Shown here piece after piece: positions 34,691-43,873 of a stretch of DNA of 64,000 nt. The number at the start of each line of letters is the position of its first letter. Position 1 is the first letter of the stretch. The notes beneath the pieces are model-generated. The model was given only the letters and a program-made list of their open reading frames with translations, was not told the origin of the DNA and did no database searches. The DNA comes from DATARH01 sp035648415 (GTDB lineage: Bacteria > Pseudomonadota > Alphaproteobacteria > ATCC43930 > CGMCC-115725). The stretch is from the NCBI GenBank assembly GCA_035648415.1, contig DASRLO010000059.1, forward strand, positions 1 through 64,000. The letters run 5' to 3'. The translations under genes and the position numbers were made by a program.

Positions 34691-34933
34691 ATGGACACCG
34701 TCAGCCTCGCCAATGCCAAGGCGCGCCTGAGCGAGCTCGTCGACCGCGCGGAGGCAGGCGAGGACGTCTGCATCACCCGGCGTGGCAAGCCCGTCGCGCG
34801 GATCACTCGCGTTGAGCGCGCGAAGAAGCCGATCGATTTTGAAGCATGGCGAAAGCTTCGCGAGTCGATGCCGAAACAGGAAGAGCCGACCGCTGATTTC
34901 ATCCGGCGGATGCGCGACGACGCCCGCTATTGA
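34691..34933 (+). CDS. Phd/YefM-family antitoxin
   Basis: An 80-residue antitoxin. The N-terminal DNA-binding domain MDTVSLANAKARLSELVDRAEAGEDV, then ITRRGKPVARITRV, is the Phd/YefM signature. The C-terminal region (RESMPKQEEPTADFIRRMRDD) would bind the toxin. AGGAG lies near the ATG. The stop overlaps the toxin start (TTGA), so the pair is coupled. It probably represses its own promoter. Confidence 0.88.
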   Translation: MDTVSLANAKARLSELVDRAEAGEDVCITRRGKPVARITRVERAKKPIDFEAWRKLRESMPKQEEPTADFIRRMRDDARY

Positions 34934-35355
34934 GCCTCTACCTCGACACATCGCTGCTCGTCTCAGCGCTAACGGCTGAGCGAGAAGGCTCACGCATCGA
35001 GGCGTGGATTCGCTCGAACAGCTCCGACGATTTCGCCATCAGCGATTGGGTGGTGACAGAGTTCTCTGCCGCCTTGTCGATGAAGTTGCGAACCCAACAG
35101 GTCGATCTGGCCCAGCGTGCCACAGCGCTTTCGCTCTTTTCCGGATTCTGTATAGAGAAGGCGACCGTTCTACCGGTCGAGCACCAGCATTTTAGCGCCG
35201 CCGCCCGCCTCGCCGATCGATACGATGCCGGCATACGGGCCGGCGACGCGCTTCATTTGGCGGTCGCCGCGGATCACGGCGCGACGCTGTGTACCTTGGA
35301 CCGCCGGCTAAGCGACGCCGGGCCATCGCTTGGGATCGCGACGCTACTGGTGTGA
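34930..35355 (+). CDS. PIN-domain ribonuclease toxin (VapC family)
   Basis: A 141-residue PIN-domain protein with the four acidic residues in place: Asp6 (LYLDTSLLVS), Glu44 (VVTEFSAAL), Asp106 (GDALHLAVA) and Asp124 (CTLDRRLSDAG). These bind Mg2+ for RNA cleavage. The start is TTG, overlapping the antitoxin stop, so translation is coupled. VapC-type toxins usually cleave tRNA or rRNA; the target here is not predictable. Phd-type antitoxins commonly pair with Doc or VapC toxins, so the combination is ordinary. Confidence 0.88.
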   Translation: MSLYLDTSLLVSALTAEREGSRIEAWIRSNSSDDFAISDWVVTEFSAALSMKLRTQQVDLAQRATALSLFSGFCIEKATVLPVEHQHFSAAARLADRYDAGIRAGDALHLAVAADHGATLCTLDRRLSDAGPSLGIATLLV

Positions 35356-35423
35356 CCAACCGGCTGGCCCCGCCGGACAATCCTGATATCGTGCCGGCAA
35401 CGTAATCCACGGAGGAACACAGC

Positions 35424-36179
35424 ATGGCTTCGAACGGAAAGGTCGCGCTCGTCACCGGCGGCGGCAGCGGCATCGGCAAGGCGTCGGCGCTGGCGCTGGC
35501 GCGCGAGGGGTTCGCGGTCGTCGTCGCCGGCCGCCGGCCGGAACCGTTGAACGCCGTCGTCGCCGAGATCGAAGGCCTGCAAGGCAAGGCGCTCGGCGTG
35601 CCGAGCGATGTCGGCGACCCGGATTCGGTAGCCGCGCTGTTCGCCGCGACCAAGGCCAAGTTCGGCCGGCTCGACGTGCTGTTCAACAATGCCGGGTTCG
35701 GCGCCGCCGGGCTGCTCGAAGACCTCCCGTTCGACAAGTGGATGGGTGTCGTCGGGTCGATCGTCAACGGCACGTTTCTGTGCACCCAGCAGGCGTTCCG
35801 CATGATGAAGGAACAGAACCCGATGGGCGGCCGCATCATCAACAACGGCTCGATCTCGGCGCATGTGCCGCGGCCCAATTCGATCGCTTACACCACCGCC
35901 AAGCACGCGGTCACCGGCCTCACCAAGTCGACCTCGCTCGACGGCCGCAAATACGACATTTCGTGCAGCCAGATCGATGTCGGCAACGCGCTCACCGAGA
36001 TGACCCAGCGCATGACCCGCGGCGTCCAGCAGGCCAACGGCGAGACCGTGATCGAGCCGACGATGAACGTCGAGAACGTCGCCCGCTCGGTCGTCCTTTG
36101 CGCGACGGTCACCGCCGAGGCGAACATCCAGTTCCTGACGGTGATGGCGACCAAGATGCCCTTTGTCGGGCGGGGCTAG
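35424..36179 (+). CDS. Short-chain dehydrogenase/reductase
   Basis: A 251-residue classical SDR. The cofactor-binding TGGGSGIG (VALVTGGGSGIGKASALAL), the NNAG motif (FNNAGFGAAG) and the catalytic Ser-Tyr-Lys (NGSISAHVPRPNSIAYTTAKHAV) are in place. GGAGGA precedes the ATG. It would reduce a ketone or oxidise an alcohol with NAD(P)(H); the substrate is unknown. It has no operon partner that hints at a pathway. Confidence 0.92.
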   Translation: MASNGKVALVTGGGSGIGKASALALAREGFAVVVAGRRPEPLNAVVAEIEGLQGKALGVPSDVGDPDSVAALFAATKAKFGRLDVLFNNAGFGAAGLLEDLPFDKWMGVVGSIVNGTFLCTQQAFRMMKEQNPMGGRIINNGSISAHVPRPNSIAYTTAKHAVTGLTKSTSLDGRKYDISCSQIDVGNALTEMTQRMTRGVQQANGETVIEPTMNVENVARSVVLCATVTAEANIQFLTVMATKMPFVGRG

Positions 36180-36233
36180 AACAAGGGCCGAGATCGATCC
36201 CGCGCCATTGGCGGCGCCGTCTTCATCCCCAGG

Positions 36234-37883
36234 CTAGGCGGCGTGCCGGCGGCAGGGGCTTGCCTTGATGAGAGGACGCAACCCGCCAATGCGGCCAAAC
36301 CGACTTCGGCGATTGGTCGCGGGTTTCAGGAGTTTCGCTGCATCCTCCGGTGGACAGGGTTTCCCGGTCAGATAGCCCTGGATAATTCTACAGCCCAGGG
36401 ACAGCAAAATTCGAAGCTGCTGCGGAGTCTCGACACCTTCGGCAACAAGGTCGAATCCGAGTTCCTTTGCGATCGAGACGATGGCCGCGGCGATGGCCCT
36501 GCTTCCCCGATTTTTCGATAGTTGCCTTGTAAACGACTGATCAATCTTCAAAATCGACAACGGCAACGTGCAGAGACCGGAAAGGCATGAATAGCCTGTT
36601 CCAAAATCGTCCATAGCGACTTTGATGCCGCGTTGCTTCAAGATCCCGCCAACTTCCTGCACCTGGCTCATGTCCTCGATCATCCTACTCTCGGTGATCT
36701 CTATCTCGATCAAACCGGCGGGTAGGCAGTACGCCTCATATGCCGGTAAATGTTCGGTCAAAACGTGGCTAACGAACTCCACCGGCGGCGTATTGATGGC
36801 GATAGGAACAGGTGTCAGCCCGGCTTCGATCCATGCGCGCGTCTGACTACCTACCTCGCTAAAGGCCCAGGTCGTGATCGCCTCCATCAGGTTGCATTCC
36901 TCTGCGACGTCAAGGAAGACGCCCGGACCGAGCAGACCTCGCACTGGGTGTTGCCATCGGATCAGGGCCTCAAAACCGACTAGACGCCGCTCGGGCATGA
37001 GGATCTTCGGCTGATAATAAAGTCGCAGTTGATCGGCAACGAGGGCCTCGCGGAGTTCGTTTTCCAGTTGGAACCGCTCGCGCTGCTCCTCATATTTTGC
37101 GGGATCGCAGACGACTGTTGTGGTCCCGTTTGATCTCGCCTGGCGCCGCGCGAAGTTCGCGCGGTGGATCAGGTTATCGGGCTCTTGGCCATGCTCCGGA
37201 TATATTGCCACGCCGAAGGAGGGGCCGAGCTGATGCCAGTGGGTGCCCAGGCGGAATGGCTCGGCGAACATGGACGCGATACTCCGCCAGTCCGCCTCCA
37301 CGTGCCGGGCATCGCGGTGGGACCGGCCGACAAGAATGAACTGGTTAGCCGAACGATAGGCTATACCTTCCAGTTCTACGATTTTGCCAAGCCGCTCCGC
37401 GACAGCGCGGAGCAGATCGTCGCCGACCTGCCGGCCAAACACCTCATTGATCGTGGGCAAACGGTCAAGTGAAAGCGCCAAAATCGGAAAAAGCGCCCCT
37501 TTGGCGCGTGCGTTGCCGACGGCGGCCGTTACGAGTTGAAGCACTGAGGCGCGTAACCCGGTCACCTCGTCGATCCCGACGGTGTCCTCGCTCGAGCAGA
37601 CCCGCTGAAGCGTAGCCTCGGGTTCAAGCGCAAACAATTTAAAAACATCGGTATCTTTACTCGTCGGAAGTCGGCCCGTCGCTACTGTGACGACTCTTTG
37701 CCAGGTTTCCCGTATTCTCGCCAAGACCTCCGGAGACGGCGAAGCACGGTGACGTGTATGGGCAGAACAGAGCTTGTCACGTAAATGTTGGTACGACCGA
37801 ATACCAAATTGACGCCACACACCGTCCGCAAATTTTTTGGCCATCTCTTCGGGTGACGTTCGACTCCCTGCGACCGGCGGCAT
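36234..37883 (-). CDS. Degenerate GGDEF plus EAL domain protein
   Basis: A 549-residue cytoplasmic signalling protein. Residues ~100-260 are a GGDEF fold whose active site has become SANQF (178-182) instead of GGDEF, so diguanylate cyclase activity is unlikely. Residues ~275-525 are an EAL domain with EAL at 305-307, Asn364, EITES, the DDFGTGYS pair (Asp425-Asp426), Lys446 and EGVET (Glu482), so c-di-GMP phosphodiesterase activity looks intact. Degenerate GGDEF domains often bind GTP as activators of the EAL domain. The N-terminal ~95 residues are unlike any domain I recognise. GGAG precedes the ATG seven bases away. Confidence 0.88.
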   Translation of the reverse strand: MPPVAGSRTSPEEMAKKFADGVWRQFGIRSYQHLRDKLCSAHTRHRASPSPEVLARIRETWQRVVTVATGRLPTSKDTDVFKLFALEPEATLQRVCSSEDTVGIDEVTGLRASVLQLVTAAVGNARAKGALFPILALSLDRLPTINEVFGRQVGDDLLRAVAERLGKIVELEGIAYRSANQFILVGRSHRDARHVEADWRSIASMFAEPFRLGTHWHQLGPSFGVAIYPEHGQEPDNLIHRANFARRQARSNGTTTVVCDPAKYEEQRERFQLENELREALVADQLRLYYQPKILMPERRLVGFEALIRWQHPVRGLLGPGVFLDVAEECNLMEAITTWAFSEVGSQTRAWIEAGLTPVPIAINTPPVEFVSHVLTEHLPAYEAYCLPAGLIEIEITESRMIEDMSQVQEVGGILKQRGIKVAMDDFGTGYSCLSGLCTLPLSILKIDQSFTRQLSKNRGSRAIAAAIVSIAKELGFDLVAEGVETPQQLRILLSLGCRIIQGYLTGKPCPPEDAAKLLKPATNRRSRFGRIGGLRPLIKASPCRRHAA

Positions 37884-38110
37884 TTTATTCTCCTAGTAGC
37901 CGACTGGAGAACCGCCATGGTTTATTTTAAGTTGCATAACTTCGCAGTATTTTTTGACAGTATTTTATCTGTATTCTCCGTTTGTATTAATTGATATAAA
38001 CAATTCTTAAATATCACAAGTATTCCACTCAATAGTCGCTGATAGATCTTTGAGATTGCGTCGGTGATCGTTGGCTACCGATTCGGACTTGCACCTTGTC
38101 CTCGCGCTTA
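37884..38110. promoter_or_regulatory. AT-rich leader upstream of the EAL gene
   Basis: A ~230-base AT-rich tract in an otherwise very GC-rich window. It contains a direct repeat CAGTATTTT (37945-37953 and 37958-37966) and runs such as TTTTTTGACAG and TTGTATTAATTGATATAAAC. It presumably holds the promoter of the minus-strand EAL gene, possibly with H-NS-like or curved-DNA regulation. No coding frame is convincing. Confidence 0.4.
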
Positions 38111-38209
38111 TCCGAATAGACTACCGCTGTAGAAAACCGTCCGGTGATGCCTCCACGCAGCCGGCTTGGGCAATCATTCCGGCTGGACTACGGTCGCTGC
38201 GAAGCACAC

Positions 38210-38275
38210 ATAAAAATTCAACAATGAGACAGTGAGCTTCCAAGCGTCGGGAAGCTCGCCTCATTGTCTCATTGT
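38210..38275 (-). terminator. Rho-independent terminator of the NitT/TauT-type ABC operon
   Basis: On the minus strand, the arms ACAATGAGACA/TGTCTCATTGT (11 bp) and GAGCTTCC/GGAAGCTC (8 bp) make a long hairpin with an asymmetric internal loop, followed by TTGAATTTTTATG. It starts about 37 bases after the permease stop, as expected for a terminator of that operon. Confidence 0.75.
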
Positions 38276-38311
38276 GAAAATCAAAGCAGCCTCTTCGGGA
38301 TTCCTCGCTCG

Positions 38312-39162
38312 CTATTCTTCCGCTTCCCCCGCCGCGCTTTCGTGCCAGTTCCGTAGCAGCCGGCGCGAGAGGAAGTCCAGCACCAGGTAGATCGCGATGC
38401 CGGTGACCGAGAGCAGGAACAGCGCGGCGAAGAGACGCGGGATCGCCAGCCGGTAACCGGCTTCGAGGATGCGGAAGGCGAGCCCGGTCTCGGCGCCGCC
38501 GGTGCCGGCGACGAACTCGGCGACGACCGCGCCGATCAGCGCCAGCCCGCCGCTGATCCGCAGACCCGCGAGGAAATACGGCAGCGCCGTCGGCATCCGC
38601 AAGAACCACAGCACCTGGCCCCGCGACGCGCCGTAAAGCCGGAAGAGGGCCAGGAGGTTGCGGTCGGCGCTGTTGAGCCCGACCGTCGTGTTCGAGACGA
38701 TCGGGAAGAACGCGACGATCCACGCGCAGGTGAGGAGCGCTAGGAACGGGACGCGGATCCAGATGATGATCAGCGGCGCGATCGCGACGATCGGGGTCAC
38801 CTGGAGGATCACCGCGTAGGGAAACAGGCTGATCTCGACGATCCGCGACAGCGAGAAGACGAGCGCGATCAGCCCGCCGATCACCGCCGCCGCGGCGAGC
38901 GCCGCGAGGGTGATCTGCAAGGTCACCCACAGCGACCCCAAGAGGCTCGGCCCGTCGGTCCACAGGCTCCGCGCAATCGCGCTCGGCGCCGGCAGGATGT
39001 ATTGCGGCACGCCGGAAACCCGCACCGCCGCCTCCCACAGCGCCAGAAACAGGATGCCGATCGCCAGCGGCGCGGCGATGCGCAGCCCCAACCGGCTGGT
39101 CATCATCTGGCGGCCAGCCGTCGGGCGGCCAGCTATTGGGAGGCCGGCTATTGGGCGGTTCA

Positions 39163-39166
<4 letters not shown>
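38312..39166 (-). CDS. ABC transporter permease (NitT/TauT/SsuC type)
   Basis: A 284-residue inner-membrane permease of the nitrate/taurine/sulfonate-type importer family, with about six hydrophobic segments (LAIGILFLALWEAAVRVSGVP; LWVTLQITLAALAAAAVIGGLI) and the coupling loop ALFRLYGASRGQVLWFLRMPTALPYFLAGLRISGGLALIGAVVAEF. The start ATG overlaps the ATPase stop (ATGATG). Its first ~15 residues contain a repeated (R/L)P(I/T)AG unit encoded by a 15-base tandem repeat. Operon: binding protein, ATPase, permease on the minus strand. Confidence 0.88.
39113..39157. repeat. Three 15-bp tandem repeat units at the start of the permease gene
   Basis: Units at 39113-39127 (gccagccgtcgggcg), 39128-39142 (gccagctattgggag) and 39143-39157 (gccggctattgggcg) encode successive (R/L)P(I/T)AG pentapeptides. 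They keep the frame of the permease and would vary its N-terminus by five residues per unit. Confidence 0.75.
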
Positions 39167-39957
<791 letters not shown>

Positions 39958-39977
39958 CGAAGGAACCCCTCAAATTA

Positions 39978-40053
39978 TCATTCCCGCGAAAGCGGGAACC
40001 CAGGGCGAGCGACGTGCCGGTTGCCCCTGGGCCCCCGCTTTCGCGGGGGTGAC
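39978..40053. repeat. Palindromic intergenic repeat, family B (CCCGCGAAAGCGGG)
   Basis: TCATTCCCGCGAAAGCGGG at the left faces CCCGCTTTCGCGGGGGTGA at the right, with CCCAGGG and CCCTGGG inside. This is the widespread 'REP-like' element of alphaproteobacteria. It sits between the binding-protein and ATPase genes of an ABC operon. Confidence 0.75.
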
Positions 40054-40082
40054 GAGAAAAATACGCGATGGTCGGAGACGGC

Positions 40083-41096
40083 TCAGGGTTTCATCCCGAC
40101 TTTCTTGTCGACGAATTGCAGCGTGTACGCCTTTTTGTAGTCCATGCCGGCCGGGTAGAGCCCGGCTTTCGACATCGTGTCGTAAAACTCCCGCCAGCGT
40201 GCGTCGGTCATCGCGCCGATGCCGTCCTTCTTGGCATCGCCGCTGTCGACGATGCCGTATTCCTTGATCTTGCCGACGCCATAGGCGATCAGGGCGTCGT
40301 TCATCTCGGGATTGTCTTTCTTGATCAGGGCGTTGCCCGGCGCTGGGTCGCCGTAGAGATAGCTGTACCAGCCCTCGATGCTGGCATCGACGAAACGCTG
40401 CACGAGGTCGGGCTTGTCGTGCGCCAGCTTCAGCGAGGTCTGGATCACCGAACCGTAGCTGGCATAGCCGGCATCCGCGATCAGCAGCACAACCGGCTGT
40501 ACGCCCTCCTTCTCGATCGTATAGGGCTCGCTCGACAAATAGCCCTGCTGGATCGCCTTGGGATCGGCCAGAAACGGCGCGACGCTGAAATTGTAGGGGC
40601 GGATCTGGTCGTCGGTGTAGCCGAATTTCTGCTTGAGAAAGAGCCAGCTGCCGGTGCGGGTGTCGCCGCTGATCATGATCGGCTTGCCCTTGAGCGCCTC
40701 GAAGCTGTCGTCGCCCGCGCCGGGATGGGCGATCAGCACCGAGGGATCCTTCTGGAACAGCGCGGCGACCGCGACCATCGGGATGTTCTGCTGTGCGAAA
40801 TTCAAGGGCGCGAACGAGTTGGACGCGAGGTTGAAATCGAGGATTCCTGCCGCGAGAAGCTGCGCGTGGTTCACCTGCGGCCCGCCCTGGCGCAAGGTCA
40901 CGTCGAGCCCGTATTTCTTGTAGATGCCGGTGGCGAGCGCCTGATAATAGCCGCCGTGCTCGGCCTCGGCCTTCCAGTCGGTGCCGAAGCTGACACTCTC
41001 GGCGCGGGCCGCCGTGGCGAGCGCGACAACGGCGAGCGCGAGAACCGCGGTCGCCAGCATCGCGGTGCGCCACTTTCGCGGCAAGTCGTTGTTCAT
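40083..41096 (-). CDS. ABC transporter substrate-binding protein (SsuA/THI5-like)
   Basis: A 337-residue periplasmic binding protein with a signal peptide (cleavage near ARAES, residue 33). The NMT1/THI5-like fold shows FGTDWKAEAEHGGYYQALATGIYKKYGLDVTLRQGG, HAQLLAAGILDFNLA and GKPIMISGDTRTGSWLFLKQKFGY. Members bind sulfonates, nitrate, riboflavin or pyrimidine precursors. DWKAEAEHGGYYQA is reminiscent of the thiamine-precursor/pyrimidine type, but the ligand is not certain. It is the first gene of the operon. Confidence 0.87.
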   Translation of the reverse strand: MNNDLPRKWRTAMLATAVLALAVVALATAARAESVSFGTDWKAEAEHGGYYQALATGIYKKYGLDVTLRQGGPQVNHAQLLAAGILDFNLASNSFAPLNFAQQNIPMVAVAALFQKDPSVLIAHPGAGDDSFEALKGKPIMISGDTRTGSWLFLKQKFGYTDDQIRPYNFSVAPFLADPKAIQQGYLSSEPYTIEKEGVQPVVLLIADAGYASYGSVIQTSLKLAHDKPDLVQRFVDASIEGWYSYLYGDPAPGNALIKKDNPEMNDALIAYGVGKIKEYGIVDSGDAKKDGIGAMTDARWREFYDTMSKAGLYPAGMDYKKAYTLQFVDKKVGMKP

Positions 41097-41257
41097 GCTT
41101 GAACCATCCCCCGGTGAACAAGCCGTGCACCACTCTAATCGCGGGCTGCGGCGGGGTAAACCGGGGGGCGCTCGCTCGTCGCGAGAGCGTGGTGTATGAT
41201 CGACCCGAAGGCGCCGGTTGCGCTTTATGGCGAAAGTCTCGCGAGCGGGGGTGGACG

Positions 41258-42112
41258 ATGCGAAATCTGCTGGCCGTGATCGGCGACGGCAATGCTGGCC
41301 CGGTGCTCGATGCGGCGCTCAAGGTGGCGCGGCGGTTCAACAGCCACATCGTCGGGCTGCACAGCCTCACCACCGAATACGCGGTGGTGTTCGGCGGCGA
41401 GATGGGGTTCTCGATATCGTCGGAGGTCGACCGCACCCTGGAGCGCGAGGGCCATGACCGGCGCGACCATGCGCGCCGCCTGTTCCGCGACTTCATGAAT
41501 GCGCAAGGCGTGCCGATCGGGCCGGTCGCGCACGACAATCCCGGCCCCAGCGCGTCGTGGCGCGAAGAGGACGGAAGGCAGAACGCGATCGTCGGGATGA
41601 TCGGCCGGGTCTACGATTTGATCCTGGTCGAACAGCCGGAAAAGCTCGCTTCGATCGCCGAGGCGACGCTGGAGGACGCGCTCTTCGAAAGCGGCCGGCC
41701 GGTGGTGATGGTGCCGAAGGCGATGCCGGCGACGCTCGGCGAAATCGTCGCCGTGGCGTGGAACGGCAGCACCGAGACTGCGACCACCGTCGCGCTCGGC
41801 ATGCCGTTCCTCGAAAAGGCGAAGGAGGTCGTCGTCGTCGCGGTCGGCCCGCAGCATATGCCCGAGCCGGGGCCGGCCGGCGACGAGTTGGCGCGCACCC
41901 TGGAACGGCACGGGCTCAAGGTCAGCCTGCGCACCGCCTTCGGCCGGCAAAAGCCGCAGGGCGAATCGTTCCTGCAGGAGGCGATGGCGGCGGGCGCCGA
42001 TCTGATGCTGAAGGGCGCCTATACGCAAAGCCGCATCCGCCAGATGATCTTTGGCGGCGCGACCCGGCATATCATCATGGAATCGAAGATTCCGGTGGTG
42101 ATGTCGCGCTGA
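41258..42112 (+). CDS. Universal stress protein (tandem UspA-like domains)
   Basis: A 284-residue protein with two UspA-type halves. The first begins MRNLLAVIGDGNAGPVLDAALKVARRFNSHIVGLHS. The second contains IVAVAWNGSTETATTVALGMPFLEKAKEVVVVAVG and ends with GGATRHIIMESKIPVVM, the nucleotide-binding loop in the form G-x-T-R. Universal stress proteins bind ATP or other nucleotides and help survival under starvation or oxidative stress. The internal ATG following GGGGGTGG was chosen over a longer frame. Confidence 0.87.
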   Translation: MRNLLAVIGDGNAGPVLDAALKVARRFNSHIVGLHSLTTEYAVVFGGEMGFSISSEVDRTLEREGHDRRDHARRLFRDFMNAQGVPIGPVAHDNPGPSASWREEDGRQNAIVGMIGRVYDLILVEQPEKLASIAEATLEDALFESGRPVVMVPKAMPATLGEIVAVAWNGSTETATTVALGMPFLEKAKEVVVVAVGPQHMPEPGPAGDELARTLERHGLKVSLRTAFGRQKPQGESFLQEAMAAGADLMLKGAYTQSRIRQMIFGGATRHIIMESKIPVVMSR

Positions 42113-42150
42113 GCGGCATTCGCCTTACCGACAATCGAAGGAGCTTCGCG

Positions 42151-42597
42151 ATGAGGGTTACCCGCCTCGCTCTGGGCGCCGTCCCGGGCGTTGTATTGTG
42201 CGTCGCGCTGGCGACGCCGGCGCCGGCGCAAATGCCGCCCGGCCCGGATTTCGCCTGTCTCTGCCTCAAACAGTCGGTCGACGCTTCCGGCGCCGACATG
42301 AACGCGAGGCAGAGCGAACTCAGCGCCGCCCAATCCCAGCTCGGCCGGCTTGACAGCCAGCTCGCCGCGGCGCGTGCCCGCGCGGACGTCAACAACCCGC
42401 AAGCCGTCGCCGAATTCCGTCAGCTCCTGGCGCAGCGGGACGCCGCGTTCAGGCAGTCGAACGGCGACACCATCGCCGCGAGCCAGGCCGCGACCGGGCG
42501 CTACAACCAGGCGGTCGCCGACTACAACAACCGGTGCGCCGGGCGCCCGCTGCCGCCGCTCCCGCCCGGCCCGCTCGCCTGCCCGCCGACGCGCTAG
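42151..42597 (+). CDS. Small secreted coiled-coil protein, function unknown
   Basis: A 148-residue protein with a signal peptide (cleavage near APAQM, residue 27). The mature part is mostly one long coiled coil (DMNARQSELSAAQSQLGRLDSQLAAARARADVNN) with two N-terminal cysteines (FACLCLKQ) and a Pro-rich C-terminus (RPLPPLPPGPLACPPTR). GAAGGAG precedes the ATG. Its stop overlaps that of the convergent hisI gene. I do not recognise a characterised family. Confidence 0.6.
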   Translation: MRVTRLALGAVPGVVLCVALATPAPAQMPPGPDFACLCLKQSVDASGADMNARQSELSAAQSQLGRLDSQLAAARARADVNNPQAVAEFRQLLAQRDAAFRQSNGDTIAASQAATGRYNQAVADYNNRCAGRPLPPLPPGPLACPPTR

Positions 42598-42998
42598 GCT
42601 TTCGGCTGCTGGTAAAGCGTCTCGGGCGCGACCAGCGGCGCGGCGATCTCGTTCCAGGCGCCGTCGCGCCAGGCGCGGAAAAAGCAATTGCGGCGGCCGG
42701 TATGGCAGGCGACGCCGTGCTGGTCGACCAGCAGCAATATCGTGTCGCCGTCGCAATCGAGGCGAAGTTCCCTGAGCGCCTGCGTCTGCCCCGAGGTCTC
42801 GCCCTTGCGCCACAGCGCCCGGCGCGAGCGCGACCAGTAGCACGCGCGGCCTTCGTCGAGCGTCGCCCGCACCGCGTCGCGGTTCATCCACGCGACCATC
42901 AGGACTTCGCCCGTGTCGTGCTGCTGCGCGATGGCCGGCACGAGCCCCTCGGCGTCGAATTTGATCGCGGCGAGCGCCCGCTCGATGGCTTCGCTCAT
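42594..42998 (-). CDS. hisI: Phosphoribosyl-AMP cyclohydrolase
   Basis: A 134-residue enzyme that opens the purine ring of phosphoribosyl-AMP in the third step of histidine biosynthesis. QHDTGEVLMVAWMNRDAVRATLDEGRACYWSRSRRALWRKGETSG is the classic core. Zinc/magnesium ligands appear in LDCDGDTILLLVDQ and GVACHTGRRNCFF. It is the stand-alone HisI domain without the HisE pyrophosphohydrolase. GGAGAG precedes the ATG. No other his genes are in the window. Confidence 0.94.
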   Translation of the reverse strand: MSEAIERALAAIKFDAEGLVPAIAQQHDTGEVLMVAWMNRDAVRATLDEGRACYWSRSRRALWRKGETSGQTQALRELRLDCDGDTILLLVDQHGVACHTGRRNCFFRAWRDGAWNEIAAPLVAPETLYQQPKA

Positions 42999-43120
42999 AG
43001 GTTCTCTCCCCGCGCGGGACGCACGCCGCGCGCTTGTCAGCTCTCGCTGGCACGGATTAGGGTGCGGCGCGCCGCGATACAAGACCGGTGCGTTCCCATC
43101 CGCAACGAGAACGACGCGCT

Positions 43121-43873
43121 TTGTCCGACCTCATCCTCGAAACGCGCGGGCTGACGAAGGAATTCCGCGGTTTCACCGCGGTGCAGGGGGTCGATCTCAG
43201 CATCCGCCGCGGCACCATCCATGCCCTCATCGGCCCCAACGGCGCGGGCAAGACCACGGTCTTCAACCTGCTGACGAAATTCCTCGAACCGAGCGCCGGC
43301 CAGATCGTCTTCAACGGCGCCGACATCACCGCCGAGCGGCCAGCCGCGGTCGCCCGCCGGGGGCTGGTGCGGTCGTTCCAGATTTCCGCGGTGTTCGGGC
43401 ATCTTTCGGTGCGCGACAATGTTCGGGTCGCGCTGCAGCGGCCGCTCGGCAATTCGTTCCACTTCTGGCGTTCGGAGAAATCGCTCGACCGGCTCAACGG
43501 GCGGGCGCTCGAACTGCTCGACGCGGTCGGCCTCGCCGGTTTCGCGCACCTGCAAGCGGCGTCCTTGTCCTACGGCCGCAAGCGCGCCCTCGAAATCGCC
43601 ACCACGCTGGCGCTGGAGCCTGAAATGCTGCTGCTCGACGAGCCGATGTCCGGCCTCGGGCAAGAGGATATCGGACGGATCGCCGCGCTCGTCCGCGACG
43701 CAGCGCGCGACCGCACCGTGCTGATGGTCGAGCACAATTTGTCCGTCGTCGCCGACCTCTCCGACGTCATCACCGTACTGACCCGCGGCCGCGTCCTCGC
43801 GGAGGGCGATTACGAGACCGTCGCGGCCAATCCCGAGGTGATCGAAGCCTATATGGGCACGGGTCATGGCTGA
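43121..43873 (+). CDS. livG: Branched-chain/amide ABC transporter ATPase, LivG
   Basis: A 250-residue ATPase of the LivG branch: LSDLILETRGLTKEF at the start, Walker A (GPNGAGKT), the LivG-type long insert (NSFHFWRSEKSLDRLNGRALELLDAVGL), signature-region LSYGRKRALEIATTLALEP and Walker B LLLLDEPMSGLG. LSYGRKR is a variation of LSYGQQR. I prefer a TTG start (preceded by GAGA) over a GTG 33 bases upstream because homologues begin M-S-D-L. It heads the livG-livF-livK-livH-livM operon; livF starts within its last codons. Confidence 0.88.
   Translation: MSDLILETRGLTKEFRGFTAVQGVDLSIRRGTIHALIGPNGAGKTTVFNLLTKFLEPSAGQIVFNGADITAERPAAVARRGLVRSFQISAVFGHLSVRDNVRVALQRPLGNSFHFWRSEKSLDRLNGRALELLDAVGLAGFAHLQAASLSYGRKRALEIATTLALEPEMLLLDEPMSGLGQEDIGRIAALVRDAARDRTVLMVEHNLSVVADLSDVITVLTRGRVLAEGDYETVAANPEVIEAYMGTGHG

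Noticed and set aside
38121..39038. Minus-strand open frame across the permease and terminator
   Set aside because: Runs through the terminator hairpin and overlaps the permease in another frame; no recognisable protein.
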